Shown here: positions 1 through 6,992 of the stretch, one piece after another
Position numbering within the stretch: position 1 is the first letter of the stretch
Layout: every line of letters starts with the position of its first letter
NCBI GenBank assembly: GCA_016704535.1
Contig: JADIZZ010000006.1
Coordinates: 1-64,000 of the forward strand
From: Betaproteobacteria bacterium
GTDB lineage: Bacteria > Pseudomonadota > Gammaproteobacteria > Burkholderiales > Burkholderiaceae_C
Direction: 5' to 3'
Length of the DNA: 64,000 nt
The notes under the pieces: model-generated
The model's database searches: none
Told to the model about the DNA's origin: nothing
The model's input: the letters and a program-made list of their open reading frames with translations, nothing else
Program-made: the position numbers and the translations under genes

Positions 1-933
1 GTGTTCGCTGGTCAGGCGACGACGGCTCAGCAGCGTCGGGGCGCCGGCACGGTTCTCCAGGATGAAGCTCTTGGCGTACTCGCCGGTCTGGATGTCCTTC
101 AGAACCTGCTTCATCACCTTCTTCGTCTCGTCGGTCACGATGCGCGGGCCGGTGACGTACTCGCCGTACTCGGCGTTGTTGCTGATGCTGTAGTTCATGT
201 TCGCGATGCCGCCCTCGTAGATGAGGTCGACGATCAGCTTGAGCTCGTGCAGGCACTCGAAGTAGGCCATCTCGGGCGCATAGCCGGCTTCCACCAGCGT
301 CTCGTAGCCGGCCTTGATGAGTTCGACGGTGCCACCGCACAGCACGGCCTGTTCGCCGAAGAGGTCGGTCTCGGTCTCTTCGCGGAAGTTGGTCTCGATG
401 ATGCCGGCCTTGCCGCCGCCGTTGGCCGCGGCGTAGCTCAACGCCAGATCACGCGCCTTGCCGCTCTTGTCGGCGTGCACGGCGATCAGGTGCGGCACGC
501 CTCCACCCTGGGTGTAGGTGTTTCGCACGGTGTGACCGGGGGCCTTGGGCGCGACCATCCAAACGTCGAGGTCGTCACGCGGCACGACCTGGCCGTAATG
601 CACGTTGAAGCCGTGCGCGAACGCCAGGCTGGCGCCCTTGCGGATGTTCGGCTCGACATCGTTGGCGTAGACGGCGCCGATCTGCTCGTCGGGCAGCAGG
701 ATCATCACGATGTCGGCGGAACGCACCGCGTCGGCGACCTCGGCCACCTTGAGGCCGGCCTTCTCGACCTTGGCCCAGCTCGCGCCGCCCTTGCGCAGGC
801 CGACGGTGACCTTGCACCCGCTGTCGTTCAGGTTCTGCGCGTGGGCGTGGCCCTGCGAACCGTAGCCGATGATGGTGACGCTCTTGCCCTTGATGAGGCT
901 GAGGTCGGCGTCCTTGTCGTAATAGACCTTCAT
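1..933 (-). CDS. ilvC: Ketol-acid reductoisomerase (partial, C-terminus cut by window start)
   Basis: Converts 2-acetolactate or 2-aceto-2-hydroxybutyrate to the dihydroxy acid with NADPH, the second common step of valine/isoleucine synthesis. The 311 codons visible open with MKVYYDKDADLSLIKGKSV and carry the Rossmann nucleotide loop GYGSQGHAHAQNL at about residues 23-35; the downstream knotted domain includes the acidic metal-binding stretch around ETDLFGEQAVLCGG. Class I enzymes are about 338 residues, so roughly 27 residues lie outside the window. The ATG at 933 is preceded by GGAGAG. The gene lies 115 bases downstream of ilvN on the same strand, which fits an ilvI-ilvN-ilvC transcript. 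Identification is very secure; only the C-terminus is unseen. Confidence 0.97.
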   Translation of the reverse strand, partial: MKVYYDKDADLSLIKGKSVTIIGYGSQGHAHAQNLNDSGCKVTVGLRKGGASWAKVEKAGLKVAEVADAVRSADIVMILLPDEQIGAVYANDVEPNIRKGASLAFAHGFNVHYGQVVPRDDLDVWMVAPKAPGHTVRNTYTQGGGVPHLIAVHADKSGKARDLALSYAAANGGGKAGIIETNFREETETDLFGEQAVLCGGTVELIKAGYETLVEAGYAPEMAYFECLHELKLIVDLIYEGGIANMNYSISNNAEYGEYVTGPRIVTDETKKVMKQVLKDIQTGEYAKSFILENRAGAPTLLSRRRLTSEH

Positions 934-984
934 GGTTCTCTCCGTAATAACTGGTGAAGTGTTGATCAAGTGGCCGCCGCGGAA

Positions 985-1047
985 CCGGCTTTGCCGGGCC
1001 GCCAGCGGCGCCCCCTGGGGGGAGCGCCGAAGGCGCTTCGGGGGTGG
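985..1047. repeat. GC-rich inverted-repeat element between ilvN and ilvC
   Basis: The ilvN-ilvC gap holds compact dyads: a near-palindrome around GCGCCCCCTGGGGGGAGCGC and a perfect 5-bp stem, GCGCC-GAA-GGCGC, at 1024-1036. Short GC-rich palindromes of this kind are common between genes in this bacterial group. It could be a processing or attenuation hairpin that tunes ilvC relative to ilvN, or simply a dispersed repeat. No U-run follows it, so it is not a classic terminator. Confidence 0.35.
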
Positions 1048-1048
1048 G

Positions 1049-1540
1049 TCAGACTCTCAGGATGCGCTCGCCGCGACCGATGCCGCTGGTACCGGTGCGC
1101 ACGGTCTCGAGGATGGCGGCGCGGTCGATGGCCAGCAGGAAGGCGTCGAGCTTGCCCGAGTCGCCGGTCAGCTCGATGGTGTAGGTCTTCTCGGTGACGT
1201 CGATGATGCGGCCGCGGAATATCTCGGCCATGCGCTTCATCTCCTCGCGCTCCTTGCCCACTGCGCGCACCTTGATGAGCATCAGCTCGCGCTCGGTGTA
1301 GCTGCCTTCGGTCAGGTCGACCACCTTGACGACCTCGATCAGGCGGTTGAGGTGCTTGGTGATCTGCTCGATGACTTCGTCGCTGCCCGTGGTCACGATG
1401 GTCATGCGAGACAGGCTGGCATCCTCTGTAGGCGCCACCGTCAGGCTCTCGATGTTGTAGCCGCGGGCGGAAAACAGCGCCACCACGCGTGACAGGGCGC
1501 CTGGCTCGTTCTCGAGCAGCACGGCAATGATGTGTTTCAT
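1049..1540 (-). CDS. ilvN: Acetolactate synthase small (regulatory) subunit
   Basis: Regulatory partner of the large subunit; it stabilises the holoenzyme and confers valine feedback inhibition through an N-terminal ACT domain. The 163-residue protein begins MKHIIAVLLENEPGALSRVV, the signature ACT opening with the ligand-binding LENEPGALSR loop, followed by the family's second half (YTERELMLIKVRA, then RGRIIDVTEKTYTIELTG). Length matches the full-size bacterial family. It sits between ilvI (166 bases upstream) and ilvC (115 bases downstream), all minus strand. The name ilvN or ilvH is a matter of convention; the family is certain. Confidence 0.97.
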   Translation of the reverse strand: MKHIIAVLLENEPGALSRVVALFSARGYNIESLTVAPTEDASLSRMTIVTTGSDEVIEQITKHLNRLIEVVKVVDLTEGSYTERELMLIKVRAVGKEREEMKRMAEIFRGRIIDVTEKTYTIELTGDSGKLDAFLLAIDRAAILETVRTGTSGIGRGERILRV

Positions 1541-1706
1541 GGGAAATCGTCCTTCGCGCGCTCTTCAGACCGCCGGCGGTAACCGGTCGGCCCTTGGCCA
1601 CGCCGTTCGATGAAAGAAATGTGATCGAACCGGGGCGTGCGCGGCGTCGTCCACGACCCCAACGCCCGGCGCGGTAACGCCGGTGCCGGGCCGCGGCTTC
1701 AGCCGC

Positions 1707-3500
1707 TCACAGGTCCTCGGAACCCAGCAGCATCTCCGAAATGCCCTTGCCCGCCTTGACCATGGGCCAGACGTTCTCGGTGGGGTCGGTGCGCACGTCG
1801 AGGAACACCGTGCGGTCCTTCAGGCGGATGGCTTCCTTCAGCGCGCCTTCGACGTCGGCGGGCTTCTCCACCAGCAGGCCGACGTGCCCGTAGGCTTCGG
1901 CCAGCTTGACGAAGTCGGGCAGCGCGTCCATGTAGCTGTGCGAGTAGCGGCCCTGGTAGTCCAGCTGCTGCCACTGACGCACCATGCCCAGGTAGCGGTT
2001 GTTCAGCGAGACGATCTTCACCGGCGTCTTGTATTGCAGGCAGGTCGACAGCTCCTGGATGCACATCTGGATGCTGCCCTCGCCGGTGATGCAGAAGACG
2101 TCGCTGTCGGGCCTGGCCAGCTTGATGCCCATCGCGTAGGGCAGGCCCACACCCATCGTGCCCAGGCCCCCGCTGTTGATCCAGCGCCGTGGTTCCTCGA
2201 AGCGGTAGTACTGCGCCGCCCACATCTGGTGCTGGCCGACGTCGGACGTGATGTAGGCGTCGCGGTCCTTGGTCAGCTGCCAGAGCTTCTCGACCACCAT
2301 CTGCGGCTTGATGACGTCGCCGCTGTCCTTGTAGGCCAGGCACTCGCGCTTGCGCCATTCATTGATCTGGCTCCACCAGGTCGACATCGCGCTGGCGTCG
2401 GGCCGGCTCTGCGCGTCCTTGATCTGTGCGATCAGCTCGACCAGCACTTCCTTGACGTCGCCGACGATGGGGATGTCGACCTTCACGCGCTTGCTGATCG
2501 ACGAGGGGTCGATGTCGACGTGGATGATCTTGCGCTCCACCGACGCGAAGTGCTTGGGGTTGCCGATCACGCGGTCGTCGAAACGCGCGCCCACGGCCAG
2601 CAGGACGTCGCAGTTCTGCATCGTCATGTTGGCTTCGTAGGTGCCGTGCATGCCCAGCATGCCCAGAAACTTGGGTTCGCTGGCGGCAATGGCGCCCAGG
2701 CCCATCAGGGTGTTCGTGCACGGGAAGCCGAGCAGGTCGACGAGCTGGCGCAGCTCGGCCGATGCGTTGCCCAGGATCACGCCGCCACCGGTGTAGATAT
2801 AGGGGCGCCGCGCCTGAAGCAGCAGCTGCACGGCCTTGCGGATCTGCCCGCCGTGACCCTTGCGCACGGGGTTGTAGCTGCGCATCTCCACCGATTCGGG
2901 GTAGGCGAACGGCGTCGTCTTCAGCGAGACGTCCTTGGGGATGTCGACGACCACCGGCCCGGGGCGGCCGGTGCGCGCGATGTGGAAGGCCTTCTTCAGC
3001 GTCAACGCCAGGTCACGCACGTCCTTGACGAGGAAGTTGTGCTTCACGATGGGGCGCGTGATGCCCACGGTGTCGCATTCCTGGAAGGCGTCCAGCCCGA
3101 TGGCGGGCGTTGGCACCTGCCCGGTGATGATCACCATCGGGATGCTGTCCATGTAGGCCGTGGCAATGCCAGTGACGGCATTCGTGACACCCGGGCCCGA
3201 GGTCACCAGGGCGACGCCGACGTCGCCGGTGGCGCGCGCATAGCCGTCGGCCGCGTGCACCGCAGCCTGCTCGTGACGCACCAGAACATGCTGGATGGTG
3301 TCCTGCTTGTACAGGGCGTCGTAGATGTAAAGCACCGCACCGCCAGGGTAACCCCAGAGGTACTTGACCCCTTCGGCCTGCAGGCAGCGAACGAGGATCT
3401 CGGAGCCGTTGGGCTCAGGGGCTTGGGAGGGAGAAGATGAAGAAGGGGCGCGACCATCGACGGTCGCAGCACGCTTGACATCCGCGGCAGACATTTCCAT
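1707..3500 (-). CDS. ilvI: Acetolactate synthase large (catalytic) subunit
   Basis: Thiamine-diphosphate enzyme that condenses two pyruvates, or pyruvate with 2-oxobutyrate, opening branched-chain amino acid synthesis. The 597 residues show the N-terminal ThDP domain (LWGYPGGAVLYIYDALYKQ, with the catalytic Glu in LVRHEQAAVHAADGYARATG), the central FAD/Rossmann domain, and the C-terminal ThDP-binding segment (GEGSIQMCIQELSTC followed by LNNRYLGMVRQWQ). An N-terminal low-complexity Ser/Pro stretch (about residues 10-32) precedes the conserved fold. AGAGG lies upstream of the chosen ATG. A stronger AGGAGG 50 bases upstream instead serves an out-of-frame ATG (see the leader ORF). Confidence 0.97.
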   Translation of the reverse strand: MEMSAADVKRAATVDGRAPSSSSPSQAPEPNGSEILVRCLQAEGVKYLWGYPGGAVLYIYDALYKQDTIQHVLVRHEQAAVHAADGYARATGDVGVALVTSGPGVTNAVTGIATAYMDSIPMVIITGQVPTPAIGLDAFQECDTVGITRPIVKHNFLVKDVRDLALTLKKAFHIARTGRPGPVVVDIPKDVSLKTTPFAYPESVEMRSYNPVRKGHGGQIRKAVQLLLQARRPYIYTGGGVILGNASAELRQLVDLLGFPCTNTLMGLGAIAASEPKFLGMLGMHGTYEANMTMQNCDVLLAVGARFDDRVIGNPKHFASVERKIIHVDIDPSSISKRVKVDIPIVGDVKEVLVELIAQIKDAQSRPDASAMSTWWSQINEWRKRECLAYKDSGDVIKPQMVVEKLWQLTKDRDAYITSDVGQHQMWAAQYYRFEEPRRWINSGGLGTMGVGLPYAMGIKLARPDSDVFCITGEGSIQMCIQELSTCLQYKTPVKIVSLNNRYLGMVRQWQQLDYQGRYSHSYMDALPDFVKLAEAYGHVGLLVEKPADVEGALKEAIRLKDRTVFLDVRTDPTENVWPMVKAGKGISEMLLGSEDL

Positions 3501-3537
3501 TTAAGAACCTCTGAGGTTTTCTCTGACGAAAATCCAT
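3415..3537 (-). other. Possible short leader ORF overlapping the ilvI start
   Basis: In the ilvI leader a perfect AGGAGG sits 7 bases before an ATG at 3537. It opens a 40-codon frame (MDFRQRKPQRFLNGNVCRGC...) that is out of register with ilvI and overlaps its first 86 bases. It is not rich in Ile, Val or Leu codons, so it is not a classical attenuator peptide. Translational coupling or a control on ilvI initiation is conceivable; a chance ORF is just as possible. No homolog is recognised. Confidence 0.2.
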
Positions 3538-3710
3538 CGGTGCACCTCCTGCGAGCCCTCGTGAGGCTGATTCGGTACCTGCGCGGTCGAAAATCCGCCG
3601 TCGGGGTTTGACGGCCAGGCTTAGGACCAAAAAGAACGTTGTGCGAAGCCCGCCATTATGCACCGCGCTTCCTGCACGCAGGCTGACGCGCCGGTGCCGC
3701 AGCGGCGCGG

Positions 3711-3719
3711 TGTGATAAT
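3711..3719 (+). promoter_or_regulatory. Candidate extended -10 for the sigma-factor operon
   Basis: The sequence TGTGATAAT (TG, one base, then GATAAT) stands out in a GC-rich background 38 bases before the TTG start at 3757. Spacing would give a 5' leader of about 30 bases. No convincing -35 hexamer is visible, as is usual for extended -10 promoters. If real, it rules out the longer reading from the ATG at 3658. Confidence 0.3.
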
Positions 3720-3756
3720 CCGGCGCCCGAACCGGGGCGAAGCCGCTTCCACCGCG

Positions 3757-4323
3757 TTGGCCACAGACAAAGAACTCTCCGACTTTCTCAAGAGCGTCGA
3801 GAAACGTGCGTTCAAGCGGGCGGTCTATGCGGTGCGCAACGACGACGCCGCGCTGGACATCGTGCAGGACGCGATGATCCGTCTGGCAGAGAAATACGCC
3901 GACCGACCTGCGGCCGAACTGCCATTGGTCTTCCAGCGCATCCTGTCGAATGCGACGATGGACTGGTTCCGCCGTGAAAAGACACGCGGTGCCGTGATGC
4001 AGAACCTGTCGGAGTTCGCCGGCAAGGACGAAGATGGCGACTTCGACCTGCTCGAGACCCTGCACGTGCTCGAAGACACGCTGGGCACCGAAAGTGCCGC
4101 CGACGCTGTTTCTCGGGCACAGATCCTGCAAGTCATCGATACCGAAGTCGGCGAGCTTCCCGCGCGTCAACGGGAAGCCTTCCTGCTCCGTTACTGGGAA
4201 GAATTTGACGTGGCCGAGACGGCAGAGGCGATGGGTTGTTCGCAGGGCAGTGTCAAGACCCACTGCTCACGCGCTGTTCACGCGCTGGCCAAGGCCCTAA
4301 AGACCAAGGGAATCACCTTATGA
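3757..4323 (+). CDS. RNA polymerase sigma factor, ECF-like
   Basis: Predicted sigma-70 family regulator of 188 residues. Region 2 is seen in AFKRAVYAVRNDDAALDIVQD and in the stretch ending MDWFRREKTR; region 4, a helix-turn-helix, is seen in LPARQREAFLLRYWEEFDVA through CSQGSVKTHCSRAVHAL. I start it at the TTG giving MATDKELSDFLKSVEKRAF because family members begin there and a candidate -10 lies just upstream; an in-frame ATG at 3658 would add 33 residues unlike the family. Its TGA overlaps the next ATG (ATGA), so it is coupled to a DUF3619 gene. The regulon is unknown. The operon context suggests envelope sensing, by analogy with sigma/anti-sigma pairs. Confidence 0.88.
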   Translation: MATDKELSDFLKSVEKRAFKRAVYAVRNDDAALDIVQDAMIRLAEKYADRPAAELPLVFQRILSNATMDWFRREKTRGAVMQNLSEFAGKDEDGDFDLLETLHVLEDTLGTESAADAVSRAQILQVIDTEVGELPARQREAFLLRYWEEFDVAETAEAMGCSQGSVKTHCSRAVHALAKALKTKGITL

Positions 4324-4754
4324 AAAGCCGGGACCGAGTCGCAGACCGGCATGCCATCGAGGCACGCTTGGGCGCGCGCCTGGCCGGCAGCCTCACGGTG
4401 TGGGCGCAGACCGTGCCGCACGACGTCGGCGTGCGCCTGCAGTTCGCGCGCGAGCAGGCGCTGGCGCGGGCACGCGAGTCGCGCCAGGTGCCCGCCGTCA
4501 CCGTCGTCGGCATGGCCGGTTCCGGCGCGGCGGTGCTGGCGGGCCTGACGGCACCCTGGTGGCAGCGGGCGGCGTCGGTGTTGCCGCTGCTGCTGCTGGT
4601 GCTGGGGCTGGTGGCCATCGATCATTGGTCGGCACGCGAGCGTGTCATGGCCGCCGCCGACATCGACGCCCAGTTGCTGTCCGACAACCTGCCGCCCAGC
4701 GCCTACAGCGACCCGGGCTTCGCTGAGTACCTGCGCACGGCGCCGCCGCAATGA
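4320..4754 (+). CDS. DUF3619 family protein, single membrane segment
   Basis: A 144-residue protein with a cytoplasmic-looking N-terminal half (RHAIEARLGARLAGSLTVWA, then a helix around VRLQFAREQALARARES), one strong membrane segment (about residues 82-100, rich in Leu/Val) and a short C-terminal tail with SDNLPPSAYSDPGFAEYL. This matches DUF3619 proteins of beta-proteobacteria that follow an ECF-like sigma gene. It overlaps the sigma gene and the DUF3106 gene by 4 bases each (ATGA). The position directly after a sigma factor, and the one-membrane-pass layout, resemble an anti-sigma factor, but no zinc or known anti-sigma motif is visible, so that role is inference. Confidence 0.8.
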   Translation: MKSRDRVADRHAIEARLGARLAGSLTVWAQTVPHDVGVRLQFAREQALARARESRQVPAVTVVGMAGSGAAVLAGLTAPWWQRAASVLPLLLLVLGLVAIDHWSARERVMAAADIDAQLLSDNLPPSAYSDPGFAEYLRTAPPQ

Positions 4755-5464
4755 AGCTACAGGGCCTGTCGCTGTGGGCCGCAGGCTTGGCGCTGGTGAC
4801 GGCGAGCGCGGCCTGGGCTGCCAGTTCGGGGGCAAACTGGGCCTCGCTGACACCAGCGCAGCGACAGGTGCTGACCCCCCTGCAACGCGACTGGAACAGC
4901 ATCGACCTCAGCCAGCGCGAGAAGTGGGTCGAGGTGGCTGCCAAGTTTCCGACCATGCCGGCAGATGAACGCCAGCGCCTGCAGGCGCGCATGGCTGAGT
5001 GGGCGCGCATGACCCCAGCCCAACGCGCCACCGCGCGGCTGCAGTTCCAGGAAGTCAAACGCCTGCCGGCCGAGGAGCGCCAGGAACGCTGGAACGCCTA
5101 CCAGGCACTGTCGCCGGAAGAGCGCGGCAGGCTCGCACAGAGTGCCAAGCCCGCCGCGCGCCCCGCAGCGCCAGCCCGCGGCACGCCTGAGCCCAATGGC
5201 GTCGAGGGTAAGCGCAACATCGTGGGGGCACCTCCAGCCGCCAGGTCCCGCGTCGTCGCACCCACCGTGGTGCAGGCCCGACCAGGCGCCACGACAACGA
5301 CCATGACCACCCGTGCCGCCCCGCCGCTGCACCACCAGACCGGCCTGCCCAAGATCGCGGCCACGCCCGGTTTCGTCGATCCGGAGACCTTGCTGCCGCA
5401 GCGTGGCCCACAGGGCGCAGCCGTTCGCTCGACACCGTCAGCCGACCGCACCGTCAACCAGTGA
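4751..5464 (+). CDS. DUF3106 domain protein, exported
   Basis: 237 residues with a signal peptide (MKLQGLSLWAAGLALVTASA, cleavage probably near AWA-AS). The mature part is a run of short amphipathic helices with repeated phrases: SLTPAQRQVLTPLQRDWNSI, MTPAQRATARLQFQEVKRLP, ALSPEERGRLAQS. These give the LT/SxxQR-type periodicity seen in DUF3106 and, loosely, in periplasmic sensors such as CpxP or ZraP. From about residue 130 the protein becomes Pro/Ala/Thr-rich and probably disordered. It overlaps its neighbours by 4 bases on both sides, so it is made together with the sigma factor. A periplasmic sensing or scaffold role is plausible but unproven. Confidence 0.82.
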   Translation: MKLQGLSLWAAGLALVTASAAWAASSGANWASLTPAQRQVLTPLQRDWNSIDLSQREKWVEVAAKFPTMPADERQRLQARMAEWARMTPAQRATARLQFQEVKRLPAEERQERWNAYQALSPEERGRLAQSAKPAARPAAPARGTPEPNGVEGKRNIVGAPPAARSRVVAPTVVQARPGATTTTMTTRAAPPLHHQTGLPKIAATPGFVDPETLLPQRGPQGAAVRSTPSADRTVNQ

Positions 5465-5982
5465 CTGATCCTGCACCGCCCGCGGCCGACTTGGCCGCGC
5501 CTGGTCTGCGGCGGCGCCTGGCGTGTCTTGTCTACGAGGGCGTGCTGCTCTTCGGTGTGGTGATGATTGCCGGGCTGGTTTACGGCATCGCAACCCGCCA
5601 GGAACACGCGCTCGTGGGCACCACGGGGCTGCAGGTTTTCACCTTCGTTGTGCTCGGCTGCTACTTCGTCTTCCTGTGGTCGCGTACCGGGCAGACGCTG
5701 GCGATGCAGACCTGGCGCATCCGCCTCGTCACCCACGACGGCAGGCCGGTGGGCAAGCTGCGCGCGCTGTGCCGCTACCTGCTGGCCTGGCTGTGGTTCC
5801 TGCCCGCGCTGGTCACACTGTGGTGGAGCGGGCTGAAGGGCAGTGGCGTCACCCTCGCCGCGCTGACGACGGGCGTGCTGGCCTATGCTGCACTGGCTTG
5901 GCTGCACCCGCAGCGCCAGTTCTGGCATGACGCGGTGTGCGGCACACGCCTGATCCACTGGAAGCCCGCGCGCCGGAACTGA
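5461..5982 (+). CDS. RDD family inner-membrane protein
   Basis: 173-residue membrane protein with the RDD layout: an N-terminal LRRRLACLVYEGVLLFGVVM helix, a second helix around FTFVVLGCYFVFLW, the conserved loop SRTGQTLAMQTWRIRLVTHD, and further helices to the C-terminus. It starts at a GTG whose last bases overlap the TGA of the DUF3106 gene (GTGA). RDD proteins are poorly characterised; transport has been suggested for some members. Here the operon position links it to the sigma/DUF3619/DUF3106 set. Confidence 0.85.
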   Translation: MTDPAPPAADLAAPGLRRRLACLVYEGVLLFGVVMIAGLVYGIATRQEHALVGTTGLQVFTFVVLGCYFVFLWSRTGQTLAMQTWRIRLVTHDGRPVGKLRALCRYLLAWLWFLPALVTLWWSGLKGSGVTLAALTTGVLAYAALAWLHPQRQFWHDAVCGTRLIHWKPARRN

Positions 5983-5986
5983 GACC

Positions 5987-6586
5987 ATGCCCCCTGCCTA
6001 CCACCCGCCCCTGAGCATCTGCGTCTACTGCGGTGCGCGCCACGGCTCGAAGCCGGCCTACACGGCGGCTGCGCGGGCGCTGGGGCAGGCCATCGGCGAA
6101 CGCGGCTGGCAGCTGGTCTACGGCGGCGGCAAGGTCGGCCTGATGGGCGAGGTGGCCGACGCCACGCTGGCCTCCGGCGGGCGCGTCGTCGGCGTGATCC
6201 CGGAATCACTGAAGGCGCTGGAAGTCGGCCACGCCGGTCTGCAGGAACTGCACGTCGTGCCGACGATGCACGTGCGCAAGCAGATGATGGCCGAACGCGC
6301 CCAGGTCTTCATCGCGTTGCCCGGCGGCATCGGCACGCTGGAAGAACTGTACGAGGTCTGGACCTGGCGCCAGCTCGGCTACCACGACCAGCCCATCGGG
6401 CTGCTCAACGTCGACGGCTACTACGACGACCTGCTGCGCTTCATGGCCCACACCGTCGACCAGGGCTTCCTGTCGGCGCCGCAGAACGCCGTTCTGCAGG
6501 TCGGCGCAGAACCGGTGGAACTGCTGCTGCGCCTGGCGGCACAGGTCGCCGGCGCCAGCGCAGCGGAAGACTACTCGCGCATCTGA
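5987..6586 (+). CDS. LOG family protein (TIGR00730)
   Basis: 199-residue Rossmann-like protein of the family once annotated as lysine decarboxylase and now known in several members as a cytokinin riboside 5'-monophosphate phosphoribohydrolase (hydrolysis of the N-glycosidic bond of AMP-type nucleotides). Diagnostic motifs are YGGGKVGLMGEVADATLASG at about residues 45-64 and LPGGIGTLEELYEVWTW at about 107-123, containing PGGxGTxxE. It starts 4 bases after the RDD stop and may be read through from that operon. True substrate in this bacterium is unknown; in non-plant bacteria a nucleotide-salvage role is likely. Confidence 0.93.
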   Translation: MPPAYHPPLSICVYCGARHGSKPAYTAAARALGQAIGERGWQLVYGGGKVGLMGEVADATLASGGRVVGVIPESLKALEVGHAGLQELHVVPTMHVRKQMMAERAQVFIALPGGIGTLEELYEVWTWRQLGYHDQPIGLLNVDGYYDDLLRFMAHTVDQGFLSAPQNAVLQVGAEPVELLLRLAAQVAGASAAEDYSRI

Positions 6587-6614
6587 AGCGCGCCGGGCTG
6601 TCCCGGCAAACGGC

Positions 6615-6953
6615 TCAGATGGCCGCTTCGTCGGTCTCGCCGGTGCGGATGCGCACCACCTGGTCGACCGCGGTGACAAAGATCTTGCCGTCGCCGATCT
6701 TGCCTGTCTTGGCGGCCTTCACGATGGCCTCGATGCAGCGCTCGACGTCGCCTTCCTTGACCACCACCTCGACCTTCACCTTGGGCAGGAAGTCGACGAC
6801 GTACTCGGCGCCGCGGTAGAGCTCGGTGTGGCCCTTCTGGCGGCCGAAGCCCTTGACCTCGGTGACGGTGAGGCCGGAAACGCCCACGTCGCCCAGCGCC
6901 TCGCGCACCTCTTCGAGCTTGAACGGCTTGATGACGGCGGTGATCTGCTTCAT
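6615..6953 (-). CDS. glnB: Nitrogen regulatory protein P-II
   Basis: 112-residue P-II signalling protein: begins MKQITAVIKPFKLEEVREAL, the T-loop carries the uridylylation site Tyr51 in YRGAEYVVDFLPK, and the C-terminal PROSITE region TGKIGDGKIFV follows. It senses 2-oxoglutarate and ATP/ADP and controls glutamine synthetase adenylylation and NtrB. GGAG lies 8 bases before the ATG. It sits 39 bases downstream of nadE on the same strand, a pairing commonly seen in Burkholderiales, where the copy next to nadE is called glnB; without an amtB neighbour, glnK is less likely. Confidence 0.95.
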   Translation of the reverse strand: MKQITAVIKPFKLEEVREALGDVGVSGLTVTEVKGFGRQKGHTELYRGAEYVVDFLPKVKVEVVVKEGDVERCIEAIVKAAKTGKIGDGKIFVTAVDQVVRIRTGETDEAAI

Positions 6954-6992
6954 GACGTGCTCCGGGGATGCGGCTGAGGGGTTGACGCAGAT

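Noticed and set aside
1541..1706. Attenuator or riboswitch between ilvI and ilvN
   Set aside because: GC-rich sequence with no T-box, no leader peptide rich in Ile/Val/Leu, and no terminator-antiterminator pair I could draw.
3658..3756. Longer N-terminus for the sigma factor from an ATG at 3658
   Set aside because: The extra 33 residues do not resemble the family, and the candidate -10 (TGTGATAAT) would lie inside it. The TTG at 3757 gives the standard MATDKELSDFLK start.
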